A program made the position numbers and the translations under genes. Below the pieces are notes generated by a model that was not told where the DNA came from, made no database searches, and saw nothing but the letters and a program-made list of their open reading frames with translations. Shown piece after piece: positions 55,701-64,000 of a DNA stretch of 64,000 nucleotides (positions within the stretch are counted from its first letter, which is position 1; every line of letters starts with the position of its first letter). This DNA is from Pelobates cultripes (Eukaryota; Chordata; Amphibia; Anura; Pelobatidae), in NCBI GenBank assembly GCA_933207985.1, contig OW240912.1, positions 110,745,886 to 110,809,885 on the forward strand. The letters are read 5' to 3'.

Positions 55701-57266
55701 CATCACAAACATAGCACAACTGAAACTGACCTATTAACAACACCACATCAGAATTAGCTCACTCTAAACACACGCAATCCCCAAAACAGGTTCCACATTA
55801 TGCTTTCCTGGTTATTTTCTCCTCTGGCATCCTATTTATGGAGACACCAGGGACAAATCACAAGCAAACACTGAGAAAACAGGTTAATAAATAAATAATA
55901 AAAAATATCAGTGGAGATTGTACCGCTGGAAGCAATCTTACTTAGAGCTAGTTTAAGCTCCATAACATGTGAGTGCTACCTCATATACTACTGTTGTGGG
56001 GCCTATTTTTATATCAAAACAGTCTGCAGTATTATTTGTCATTTTGTGTCTCCCTACATATATCTGCAAACACCTTAACCAGGAACCAACATTCCCCAAG
56101 AATTCAGAAAAGGCTGAAATTTGCAATATTTGGACTGTGAATATTTAGACTTTTTATATTGTTACTATTAAATTATTGTATCATTTTACATCTTTTGACG
56201 CAACCTGTTTTTTTTTAGTATTTTGTGTTAATAAATTTGCTTGAGCTGTGCAGAACAAATACCAGGCTTTTTTCATGCAAGGGCTGTTTATCAGGGGTCT
56301 GCACGTTGTCTGGCTGGAAGAGCATTGAACCAACATGCTCACTTTGAGATAGGGTGTGCTTGTCATTGCTCAATGGGTCTCTGTGATTAAAAAATGTCTA
56401 GACCAAATTTTTTTCCCAGTCCAGCCCTGGAACGGAGCCATGCACTAAACTGACTGTTTGCTCAATAGCTGTAACACACGGCTGGGAGGACTGCAGCCCC
56501 CATCCAACACAACCATCTCAGAGATCAGGAGACAGGGTGTTATTCCCTATTTGACTTTTAAACCACTGTGAAATGTGAAATTTTTTTAATCTTAAAATTT
56601 AATAAAGTGTTTTATCATACAAAAAGGAATGCACTTTTTTGGATACTTTTATTACTATGTTTAATCAATCTTCTGAAAGTTTTCTTTTTTTATTTAAATC
56701 TTTATTTTTGTTGTGCATGGGTAAGCTTGCTCAGCCACAATGGCAGTTGCAAGCAGAATGATAACAGGCATTACAAGTATGACATGGCATATGAAAAGAC
56801 AGCACACTTTTTTAGTTTATAATAATAGGAGGGATACACAGTGGAGAGACAAAATATACTATAAGAGACAAGCTTTTCTTACTGTCTGTGATGATAATGT
56901 AGCTTTAAAGTTCAACGTACATGCCAGGCAAATTAAAAATGTAACGTGTATATATGAACAGACTTATATAGTTCAACGCTCATAGTACATGCTAGGCAAA
57001 GTATAAATGTAATGCTTGTTTATGAACAGGCCTAATTAGACTTATTTTAATGCAGGCAAGGTCATTTCTAAGATGGTACTGCACTATTATTTTACGTGAA
57101 GTAGTAAAACTCGCTTACTGGAAATGTCAATGGCAGCGTGTTACATGTTCTGGCATTTAAGTAAGTAAACATATGGTGAGTATAATTTATAGAGTATAAG
57201 GTATGGAGAGAGTTCTCACTTTATGTACTCAGGCATGAACTGTGAGTGATATAGCTGTACAGTCAG
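55701..57266. other. non-coding sequence without recognised features
   Basis: No coding motif, RNA gene or clear repeat. The frames at 56568-56985 are chance AT-rich frames. Confidence 0.4.
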
Positions 57267-58278
57267 CAGGGCTGCCATCAGAAATGTTGGGGCCCCTGAC
57301 ACAGCTCAAGGTCTGGGCCCCCCGGTGCCTGCACCCGAGTCCGCCCAAAGTGCTGCCCCCCCCCTGAATCCGCCCACAGGGATGCAGTGTCTACAGGGCC
57401 GGTGCAAGGATTTTTGCCGCCCTAGGCAAAAGTAAAGTTTGCCGCCCCCCCATGTGACATCACAATGCCCCACCCATATGATCTGCCATGTTAACTAACA
57501 CCACTGCTGCAGTGCTGCCGTGTTTACATTATTGAGATTAGTGCCACAAATAATATACTAGATTACCTACTTACAACCAGATGAGGATGATGATGGGCTC
57601 TAGCTGCCGTCTGGCTCCACTGGTCTGGTGCACAACAGGCTCTCTGGAGGCGGTTTGTAACTGGTCACAAAAATCACTGTTCTGGGAGAACGGGAAGCAG
57701 CTCCATTTTTTTGAGGGCCCTTTACACAGCTCAATGTCTGGGTCCCAGGGTCCACCTTCATGTTCCACCAATGAGTTTGTTCACATGGAGTGGAGTGTGT
57801 GTGTGGGGGGATGTCCTGATGTGTGTAAGGAATGCATTGTGTGAATCTGTGTAAGGGCTGCAAGATGAGTTTGTGTATGTATGGGATGCAGTGTGTGCGT
57901 CTGTAAGGGATGCATTGAGTGTGTGTAAGGGGTGCATTGTGTGTTGCTGTGTGTAAGGGATGCATTGCTTGTGTACGTGTATCTGTGTGTAATGCATTGT
58001 GTGTTTTTCTGTGTGCAAGGGGTGCATTGTGTGTGATGGATGTCAATCTCTCCCCCTCCCCCCGTCAATTTCCTTCTCCCCCCTCTCCCTCCAATTTCCT
58101 TCTCATTTCCTTCCTCTCCCCCCGTCCCTCAAATTTCCTTCCTCTCTCCCCTCCCCCTCAAATTTCATTCCTCTCCCCCCTCAAATTTCATTCCTTCCCC
58201 CCCTCAAATTTCATTCCTTCCTCCCCCTCTCCTCAAATTTCATTCCTTCTCCTTCCCCCCTCCCATTTCATTCCTTCC

Positions 58279-58378
58279 NNNNNNNNNNNNNNNNNNNNNN
58301 NNNNNNNNNNNNNNNNNNNNNNNNNNNNNNNNNNNNNNNNNNNNNNNNNNNNNNNNNNNNNNNNNNNNNNNNNNNNNN
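58279..58378. other. assembly gap (100 N)
   Basis: 100 unresolved bases between a C-rich minisatellite and a GC-rich foldback, both hard to sequence. The open frames spanning it are artefacts. Confidence 0.99.
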
Positions 58379-58390
58379 CCCCCCTGACAC

Positions 58391-58590
58391 TGGCGGCGGG
58401 CGCGCAGGCCGGCGCGCGAGGGAGCACTCTCTGTATGCTTCCTCTTCAGCTCCCTCGCGCGCCGCGTACTGATGCCGGAGCCGGAAGATGACGTCATCTT
58501 CCGGCTCCGGCATCAGTACGGTGCGCGAGTGAGCTGAAGAGGAAGCACACAGAGAGTGCTCCCTCGCGCGCTGGCCCGCCGGGTGACTGC
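58391..58590. repeat. GC-rich foldback with central TGACGTCA
   Basis: A near-perfect palindrome centred on TGACGTCA (58489-58496). The inner arms CCGGAGCCGGAAGA and TCTTCCGGCTCCGG are exact. Outer arms include GCGCGAGGGAGCACTC and GAGTGCTCCCTCGCGCG. Confidence 0.85.
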
Positions 58591-58789
58591 AGGGCCAGCC
58601 TCAGGGGGGCCCCCCAGGAGAAGAGGCTGGCCCTGTGGGTACATACTGGGTCGCAGGGCCCCCTGCGACCCGGTATGTACCCACTGAATGCGGACGACTG
58701 CTCAGGTCGTCCGGGCCCCCCAGGACCGCCGGGCCCATGACAACCGTTACGGTTGTCATGCCCTGATGGCGGCCCTGACAGTCAATATA

Positions 58790-59593
58790 AGGCCAGACGA
58801 TGCCCAGTCTGGAGGCTATGGTTACATGCCTGGAGATAGCGTTGATGAGCCACTCCAGCTGCTCCTGGGTGTCTTCATAAGTTTTCCAGCACAGTCCGGG
58901 TGAGGCACCCCTCCTGTCCTGAGACTTTCTTTGAGCCTTGTCCACTGTCTCCTGGACTCGCCGCCATCCCGGGGCTAAGCCAGAGGTACAGGGTGTACAG
59001 ATTTATTCCGGAGCCTTTCGCTGCTGGTAGGCTTGTTTGTCTCCAGCTAGAGTTTGGCTCCTCGTTCTCTGCTTTCTTGTTCAGAAGCTTTAAAAGTGGT
59101 GGTTGAGCCACCATTGGAACTCGGTGATTGCGTCGCTGGGAGTCTTCTGTAGGGGATTCATGCCACGTGTATCAGTGGTAAGGGCCACCATGTTGTGGCT
59201 TTTCTCGGGGTGTCCGGTCGCTCACTTGCTGTGGTAAGCAATTTGTACGTTTGGTCTGTCAGCCCTGTTAGGACCAGGATCACCCCCACCGTTGCAGCGG
59301 GGGGGGGATAGGAGTGCAGCGGGTCCACTTGTGGGGCCAGATCTTGAGAAGGACGGACGCCTCTCCTCCGTCCAGGCTCAAGTAGGCCACAACAGGCGCA
59401 TTGGGCATTCGTCTATGAGGATGGTCGAGAAGGGTATGCTGCCACTTACCCGGGTTCCCCTGTTGTGTACATGTCCAAATATGAGCAAATAAGCCCTCAA
59501 ATTTGGTGTAAAAAGGCAGTTTTCAGCAATTAAAGCTGGAGCTCAAGCTTTACACGTCTGATCAGCTTCACAGTCAGGCTCCGCCCCCCAATC
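58790..59593 (-). mobile_element. probable L1-type LINE 5' region
   Basis: On the minus strand it begins GGGGGGCGGAGCCTGACTG at about 59593, like the GGGGGCGTGGCC start of L1 elements (compare 61712 on the plus strand). It continues through a GC-richer leader without an intact ORF1. The protein match is weak, so the call rests on the 5' motif and composition. Confidence 0.4.
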
Positions 59594-59599
59594 TTCTGA

Positions 59600-60000
59600 A
59601 AGTTATCCAGCCATCCAGTGCAAATTGAAGGTACTCTAAGGACACCTAGTGGATATTCATATTATTACACATGGTCATTTTCTGTAATTGACTAGATCAC
59701 AGGTTCTTTGTACTTACCTGCTAAATTGCATTTTAAGTTCAATATTATTTCAGCAAACAAGTTTGGGTCCAGCAACCATTCTCTCCTTGGCTGTTTAGCT
59801 GTTACAACCTTATAGACCACCACAGCCCCAGTCTTGGTTTGTTATAGTTTGGACTCTATTTGGACTTTGAATGGACTTTGGTGGGACTTTCTTGTTTATT
59901 CAAGAAGTTGGGCTCAAATACATATTTAGTTATTTTTTTTATCCAACTTATTTCGATACCTCTATTTTACTTTTTTTCCAGTGACTTATACTGTTTTTTC
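59600..60000 (+). other. AT-rich sequence, possible Penelope leader
   Basis: Has CACCTAGTGGATATTCATAT and AT-rich runs like 49470-49900 and 53930-54290. No coding sequence. Confidence 0.3.
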
Positions 60001-60064
60001 GTTTAGTATTATTAGATCCTTTCCTTTCTCCTCCCTCCCACCGCCTTCTCTCATCAGCAAGGAG

Positions 60065-60660
60065 CTGAAAATGGCAGCAAGGAGCAGGAAGAGACAGAAG
60101 GAGCACAAAGGTGAAGTAGGAGAAGGAACAGAAATGAGCAGGAAGCGTGTGCAAGGAGCAGGAAGGGTCTGCAAGGGGCAGCAAGGAGTAGGACGGGTCT
60201 GCAAGGAGAAGGAAGAGTCTGCAGAAAGGTACAGAAGGAGCACAAAGGTAAAGGAGCAGAAATAATCAAAAGGAGCACAAAAGTAAAGGAGCAGAAAGAG
60301 CAGAAAGGGTCTGCAAGGAGCAGGAAAAGATCAGAAAGAGAAAGGAGCAGAAAGGTAAAGGATAGGCAAGTGCATGGGGGAAATTTTCGGTTCGGAATTT
60401 CGGAACTTTGGCAACTTCGGAAATTCAGTTATTTCGGAACTTCGGGACTTCAAACATTCGGCAATTTGGCAATTCATCTATTCAGATATTCGGAAGTACC
60501 CTAATGTCCGAATTGACGAAATTCATCCAAATTCACATTCGGACCGAAACGAATTGCACATGTCTGGTGAAGGAGCAGAAGCAGCCAAGGAGGAAAGAAG
60601 ACAGTGTCAGAAGAAAAAGAAGACTGTGTTAAATGAAGGAGAAGAAAAGGAGATTGGAGC
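60065..60660. repeat. AAGGAGCAGGAAG minisatellite, interrupted by a hAT MITE
   Basis: Purine-only units such as GGAGCAGAAAGGTAAAGGAG and GGTCTGCAAGGAGCAGGAAG cover 60065-60362 and resume at 60567-60650. The frames over it (Lys/Glu/Arg-rich) are artefacts. Confidence 0.75.
60363..60566. mobile_element. small hAT element with TTCGG repeats
   Basis: 204 bp with ends TAGGCAAGTGCA and TGCACATGTCTG, flanked by GTAAAGGA (60355-60362) and GTGAAGGA (60567-60574). The interior is AACTTCGGGACTTCAAACAT-like repeats as at 53105-53860. Confidence 0.78.
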
Positions 60661-60699
60661 ATGAAGAAGAAGTGAAGTGAACCCTCCACTTTATTCTGG

Positions 60700-61158
60700 A
60701 CACCACATTATAAGGCTTTGGTACCTGGGCCTGGCAGGGAAACTTTGGACCTTCTCATCTTCCCAGGTAAAAAAAAAATATCAGTGTTAATGTGTTCACT
60801 TTTATTACTGAGTGTCAGGAAGCACCGAGTGCCGCTGGGGAGGGATGTCGCTGATTGGCTTGAGTGGTCAGCTGGCACTCTGAGCCAATCAGTAGCTCCC
60901 CATTCATAAAAAAGTAAAACATTTTTATGAACCGGGAACTACCGATTGGCTTAGAGCGTCAACTGACCACTCTAGCCAATCTGTAGCACCCATGCCTGAC
61001 GTCAATCTGCACTTCCGTTTCAGAAGCAGAATACAACTGAGCGACCTGGAAATCTGGAGCTGGAGGAAGCCTTTGGGGTTAGACCATTTGAGAGCAGGCT
61101 TCATGGCATCATAGCATTTTCATTTAGATGAAGTTGTTATGGTGACCAGAATGTTCCT
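60700..61158. mobile_element. right part of a TTAA-target MITE
   Basis: Contains inverted GATTGGCTTGAGTGGTCAGC and GACCACTCTAGCCAATC blocks and ends GAATGTTCCTTTAA at about 61160, the right terminus of the AAAGGAACACTATAG family. The left end is missing. A new left end (AAAGGAACACTATAGTG) starts at 61170. Confidence 0.55.
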
Positions 61159-61375
61159 TTAATTTGCTTAAAGGAACACTATAGTGTCAGGAATACAAAC
61201 ATGTATTCCTGATACCCTTGTTGTGAAAACGCTATTCACCCAGGCTTTATGTAATAATGACTATGCTCCTCCCTTTCATGACACTGTCAAAAAGGGACCA
61301 AAAATGGGTGTCATTACAATTATGCCCCCCGCCCCCGTGAAAAATTCCTGCGGACGCCCATGGTTATAGCATTTA

Positions 61376-61643
61376 CTACTTTGAATATTGGCTGATAATT
61401 GCAGTTGTTTAGTAGGTATGAAGAACAAAATGAAGGTAAAGTGTCATTACTATATCTTTTAAAAAGAAAAATTTTGACCTGAGAACCGTGGATTTAAATA
61501 GCACAGAGGGTATTGTTATCTTTGTTGGTCTTTAAACAAATCATAAAGAGATATTAAATAAGCATGAGTTTACAAAGTTTTAAATACTATATAATGCTGT
61601 TAATATTTGATTAGAAATTATGTATTGTTTTACATACAAACAG
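61376..61643. repeat. copy of peptide-gene intron 1 block
   Basis: Aligns with 18118-18405 throughout in the same orientation. No signal exon or acidic exon is seen next to it: upstream is a hAT-like end and downstream an L1 fragment. Confidence 0.65.
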
Positions 61644-61711
61644 AATTTTTATCATTAGATAATATTTACAAAACTCAAAATGGCAGCAAAGAGTTAAATT
61701 TTTTTAGCTAT

Positions 61712-62575
61712 ATGGGGGGCGTGGCCTGCCGCTCGAGCTGCACGGTCGCATGTCGGAGTAGCTCTCGCCGACAATATACACCTGAGCTTTAAGTCCCAAA
61801 TGCAAACCCTGACAGCTGAACCCAGGAAAGACATGCAGGACATTGGAAACCGCACAATACATCTAGAGTCCAAAATGGGCGACTTCTCAATGGCACATAA
61901 CAGCCTGCTTGACAAGATACAGGAACAAGACAGTGTTATAGAAACCCAAAGGATGAAACTGGCAGACCTGGAGGACAGGTCACGGAGAAACAACAACTGA
62001 TTTGAGGGCATACCTGACACGGTCACCAAAACTGAACTGGACAATTACCCTTAAGACCTGTTCCAACAGCTAACCCCTGAACTGCACCCAGATCAACTGC
62101 TCATAGACAGGGCATATTGCATCAGAAGGCCTAGCCATCTGCCTACCTCCTCCGCACGGGACGTCAGAGCAAGAATACACTTCTTTCACTCCAAAGAATG
62201 TATTGTTCATGCCAGCAGAAACGCGGAAATGCCGGACAGGAACCGCTACATTAAGATCTTTTCGGGCCTCTCAGCAGAGACCCTGCAATTTCATAAGTCA
62301 TTAACACCGGTTACAGCAGCTTTACGGGCACAGGGACTGCACTACAGATGGGGATACCCGGCTAAGCTGTTGGTGTACCATCAGGTCTCTCTCCACTCCA
62401 TAGCGACCCCGGCACAAGGCATGCGCCAGCTCAAGGACTAGGGCATTCCACTGTCAGAATCATCAGCCCCAGGCCCGGCAAAGTTTCCCAAGCGGACCCA
62501 GGACTGGTCCACTCGTTGATGGGACGCAAGATACCACACTATGCTACACCACTACTAGGATATTTTTTTGATGTT
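61712..62575 (+). pseudogene. L1-type LINE ORF1 fragment
   Basis: Starts with GGGGGGCGTGGCCTGC, an L1 5' motif, then jumps into ORF1. A coiled coil (IHLESKMGDFSMAHNSLLDK, IQEQDSVIETQRMKLADLED) ends RSRRNNN, the conserved end of the L1 ORF1p coiled coil. The RRM region (GIPDTV, then LLIDRAYCIRRP, ARDVRARIHFFHSKECIV) and the C-terminal domain (YIKIFSGLSAETLQFHKSL, LRAQGLHYRWGYPAKLLVYH) follow, to the stop at 62441. Two stops interrupt it. ORF2 is absent. Confidence 0.85.
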
Positions 62576-62589
62576 ACCAGTTAACTTAA

Positions 62590-63509
62590 CCCCTTAAGAC
62601 CGGAGGTCATACCATTACATTACATTTACATAATTAGGTATCTTAATTAATTACAATTAGCGGGACCTGCCTGACAACCCATGCCGAAAGTAAAGGGAAT
62701 TTAATTTGCTAGCACTATATTTAACCCTATAACTTTCCAAGACACCATGAAACCTGTACATGGGGGTACTGTTCTACTCGGGAGACTTCGCTGAACACAA
62801 ATATTAGTGTTTCAAAACAGTAAAATGTATTACAACAATGATATCGCCAGTAAAAGTGACATTGTTTGCATTTTTCACGCACAAACAGCACACGGACGAT
62901 TTTATTGCTGCAATACTTTTTACTGTTTTCAAACACAAATATTTGTGTTCAGCAAATGGCTACTAAAAAAGACTGGACATACCCCATTTGCAATACCTTG
63001 GGTTGTCTACTATTGCAAATGATATGCCATTATGGGTGTAAATTTCTTTCCTGGGCTACTATAAAGTCCCAAAGGCAACGTAACCAATCTGGCGAATTTC
63101 AATTTCAAATGTAACGTGCTATATTTGACCCTGTAACTTCCCAAAACACTTGTACATAGGGGGTACTGTTTTACACGTGAGACTTTGCTGAATGCAAATA
63201 TGTGTATTTTATTGCAGTAAAAGCAAACAGTATTATGACATTGACTGTTAAAATGTCACGTAGAACTAAAAAAATCAAAAAAATCTTATTTTCTCCCATT
63301 GTTTTCATATTAAATTATGTTTCATAGCTAAATATTTGATATTAAATGAAAGCCCTGTTTCCCCTGAATAAAATGATATACAATAAGGGTGGGTGCATTT
63401 AATATGAAAGAGGTGAATTACAGTTGGACAGACATGTAGCGCAAATGCCAGGTTTTGTTTACATTTTGTTTCGTTCACAACGTGTACATTTGGCTCCGTC
63501 CTTAAGGGG
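62590..63509 (-). mobile_element. full-length piggyBac-like MITE
   Basis: 920 bp with inverted ends CCCCTTAAGACCGGAG and CTCCGTCCTTAAGGGG, flanked on both sides by TTAA (62586-62589 and 63510-63513), the piggyBac target. The interior matches 33944-34880 in reverse orientation and 15885-16480. No transposase frame is present, so it moves, if at all, with a transposase from elsewhere. Kolobok-type elements also use TTAA and are the alternative. Confidence 0.85.
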
Positions 63510-63513
63510 TTAA

Positions 63514-63660
63514 AAATAAGCAAAATATACCAGTCTACATACAAACTCCAAATATGTGAAATAATACAAAAATAATACTACCATGAGTAGAGATATATTA
63601 GGATAATACCTATAAAATAAAACACAACATTGTGTGAACCTTTTAAAAACAGAAATAATG
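63514..63660. other. short AT-rich spacer
   Basis: Nothing recognised. Confidence 0.4.
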
Positions 63661-63736
63661 CTGTTGCTTAGGACTTCCACTCACATTTCCCAGAGCCGTA
63701 CCAGGCTCTGTATAGCAGGCTCAGGGGTGCCTGTGA

Positions 63737-64000
63737 AGGACCGCTGGCACTCCGACCGAGTACCTCCGTCAATTGATGCTCCTAGCGCTTTCAGAGAACT
63801 CCGAGCACTCCAACCGACACCATCAGCACTGTGGACCCCACTTCCAGCAATGCAGCTGCGCCGGGGTCTCGCCATCTCTCACTCACCCTGGATCCATGAC
63901 CAGGATACAGCTCCCAGTGGGTGAACCTCTCCTAAATCCAGAGAGCGTAGCAGGAACATATCAAGCTCTTAAAGAGCTTACTTTGGGGAGTAAGTTATTA
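63737..64000 (-). mobile_element. ERV-like LTR U5 fragment at window edge
   Basis: On the minus strand, about 63850 down to 63737 reads AGTGCTCGGAGTTCTC, AAGCGCTAGGAGCATC, GACGGAGGTACTCGGTCGG and ends CCTTCACA, matching the last 100 bp of the solo LTR at 38207-39189 (AAGCGCTAGGAGCATCC, ACGGAGGTACCCAGTCGG). More of the element may lie beyond the window. Confidence 0.55.

Larger units (their letters stand above)
57267..58777. mobile_element. non-autonomous hAT element, contains assembly gap
   Basis: 1.5 kb with ends CAGGGCTGCCATCAG and CTGATGGCGGCCCTG and the 8-bp duplication ACAGTCAG (57259-57266) and ACAGTCAA (58778-58785), one mismatch. Inside are a second hAT-like terminus (CAGGGCCGGTGCAAGG, 57395), a GTGTGTAAGGGATGCATTGT minisatellite (57790-58035), a CCCCTCAAATTTCATTCCTT minisatellite (58055-58278), the gap 58279-58378 and a GC-rich foldback. 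Confidence 0.85.

Noticed and set aside
56568..56985. Two overlapping frames of 81-84 aa
   Set aside because: AT-rich chance frames without motif support.
58040..58491. Open frames of 115-190 residues across the N gap
   Set aside because: They translate a C-rich minisatellite and run through unresolved bases; no protein is supported.
61184..61369. 61-aa frame next to the intron 1 duplicate, considered as a second peptide signal exon
   Set aside because: No hydrophobic signal core or SLSIC ending and it lies in MITE sequence.
1..64000. tRNA, rRNA, snRNA genes or CRISPR arrays
   Set aside because: I looked for conserved arms, tRNA box A/B patterns and evenly spaced direct repeats with unique spacers and found none; the arrays present are degenerate eukaryotic minisatellites.

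Overview
This is a window of vertebrate genomic DNA, almost certainly from a frog. It is AT-rich, intron-bearing and dominated by transposable elements: hAT and TTAA-target MITEs, L1/Tx1, CR1 and L2 LINEs, Penelope-like and DIRS elements, a Ty3/gypsy chromovirus, and solo LTRs. It also contains an assembly gap (58279-58378). The strongest clue to the organism is a host gene at about 17.4-29.9 kb. It has a classic frog-skin-peptide signal exon, a series of acidic propiece exons, and a terminal coding exon with a Lys-Arg site followed by an 11-residue peptide ending LVSNLGL-stop. That ending matches my recollection of the dynastins of the Australian genus Limnodynastes, so Limnodynastes or a close relative is my best guess (an inference, not a search result).

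Layout. 1-17 kb: repeat-filled flank with an ERV-like solo LTR (3235-4256), a foldback element carrying a nested MITE, a complete chromovirus with an uninterrupted 1470-aa gag-pol (5826-11250), a minus-strand Penelope fragment, an L1/Tx1 ORF2 tail and a piggyBac-like MITE. 17.4-29.9 kb: the skin-peptide gene on the plus strand, with exons at 17443-17516, 19658-19705, 21045-21074, 21300-21329, 22472-22522, 25528-25610 and 29704 to about 29895, plus two possible exons at 22116-22136 and 22281-22313. Every coding-exon junction is phase 2, so any internal micro-exon can be gained or lost without a frameshift. Exons 3 and 4 lie in a recent tandem duplication of about 250 bp. Its introns hold hAT MITEs and a CR1 fragment split by a younger retroposon.

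30-42 kb: a solo LTR with perfect target duplication, an L2 LINE 3' end, a Penelope-type hammerhead motif, piggyBac-like and hAT non-autonomous elements with minisatellites inside them, a CR1 fragment split by an ERV-like solo LTR, and a Penelope RT fragment. 42.8-49 kb: a degraded DIRS-like tyrosine-recombinase retrotransposon bounded by TA microsatellites. 49-52.9 kb: a nearly intact Penelope-like element (RT plus GIY-YIG nuclease) with a hammerhead-like motif. 53-64 kb: hAT derivatives, long CA-rich minisatellites, L1 fragments, a full-length TTAA-target MITE, a copy of part of intron 1 of the peptide gene (61376-61643) and the edge of another ERV-like LTR.

The host gene is a secreted defence or signalling peptide precursor: the signal peptide directs secretion in skin glands, the acidic spacer is removed, and the peptide after Lys-Arg is released. 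Everything else is mobile or repeat DNA that supplies no clear host function. Coordinates of degraded repeats are approximate. Boundaries given with a target-site duplication were read base by base.
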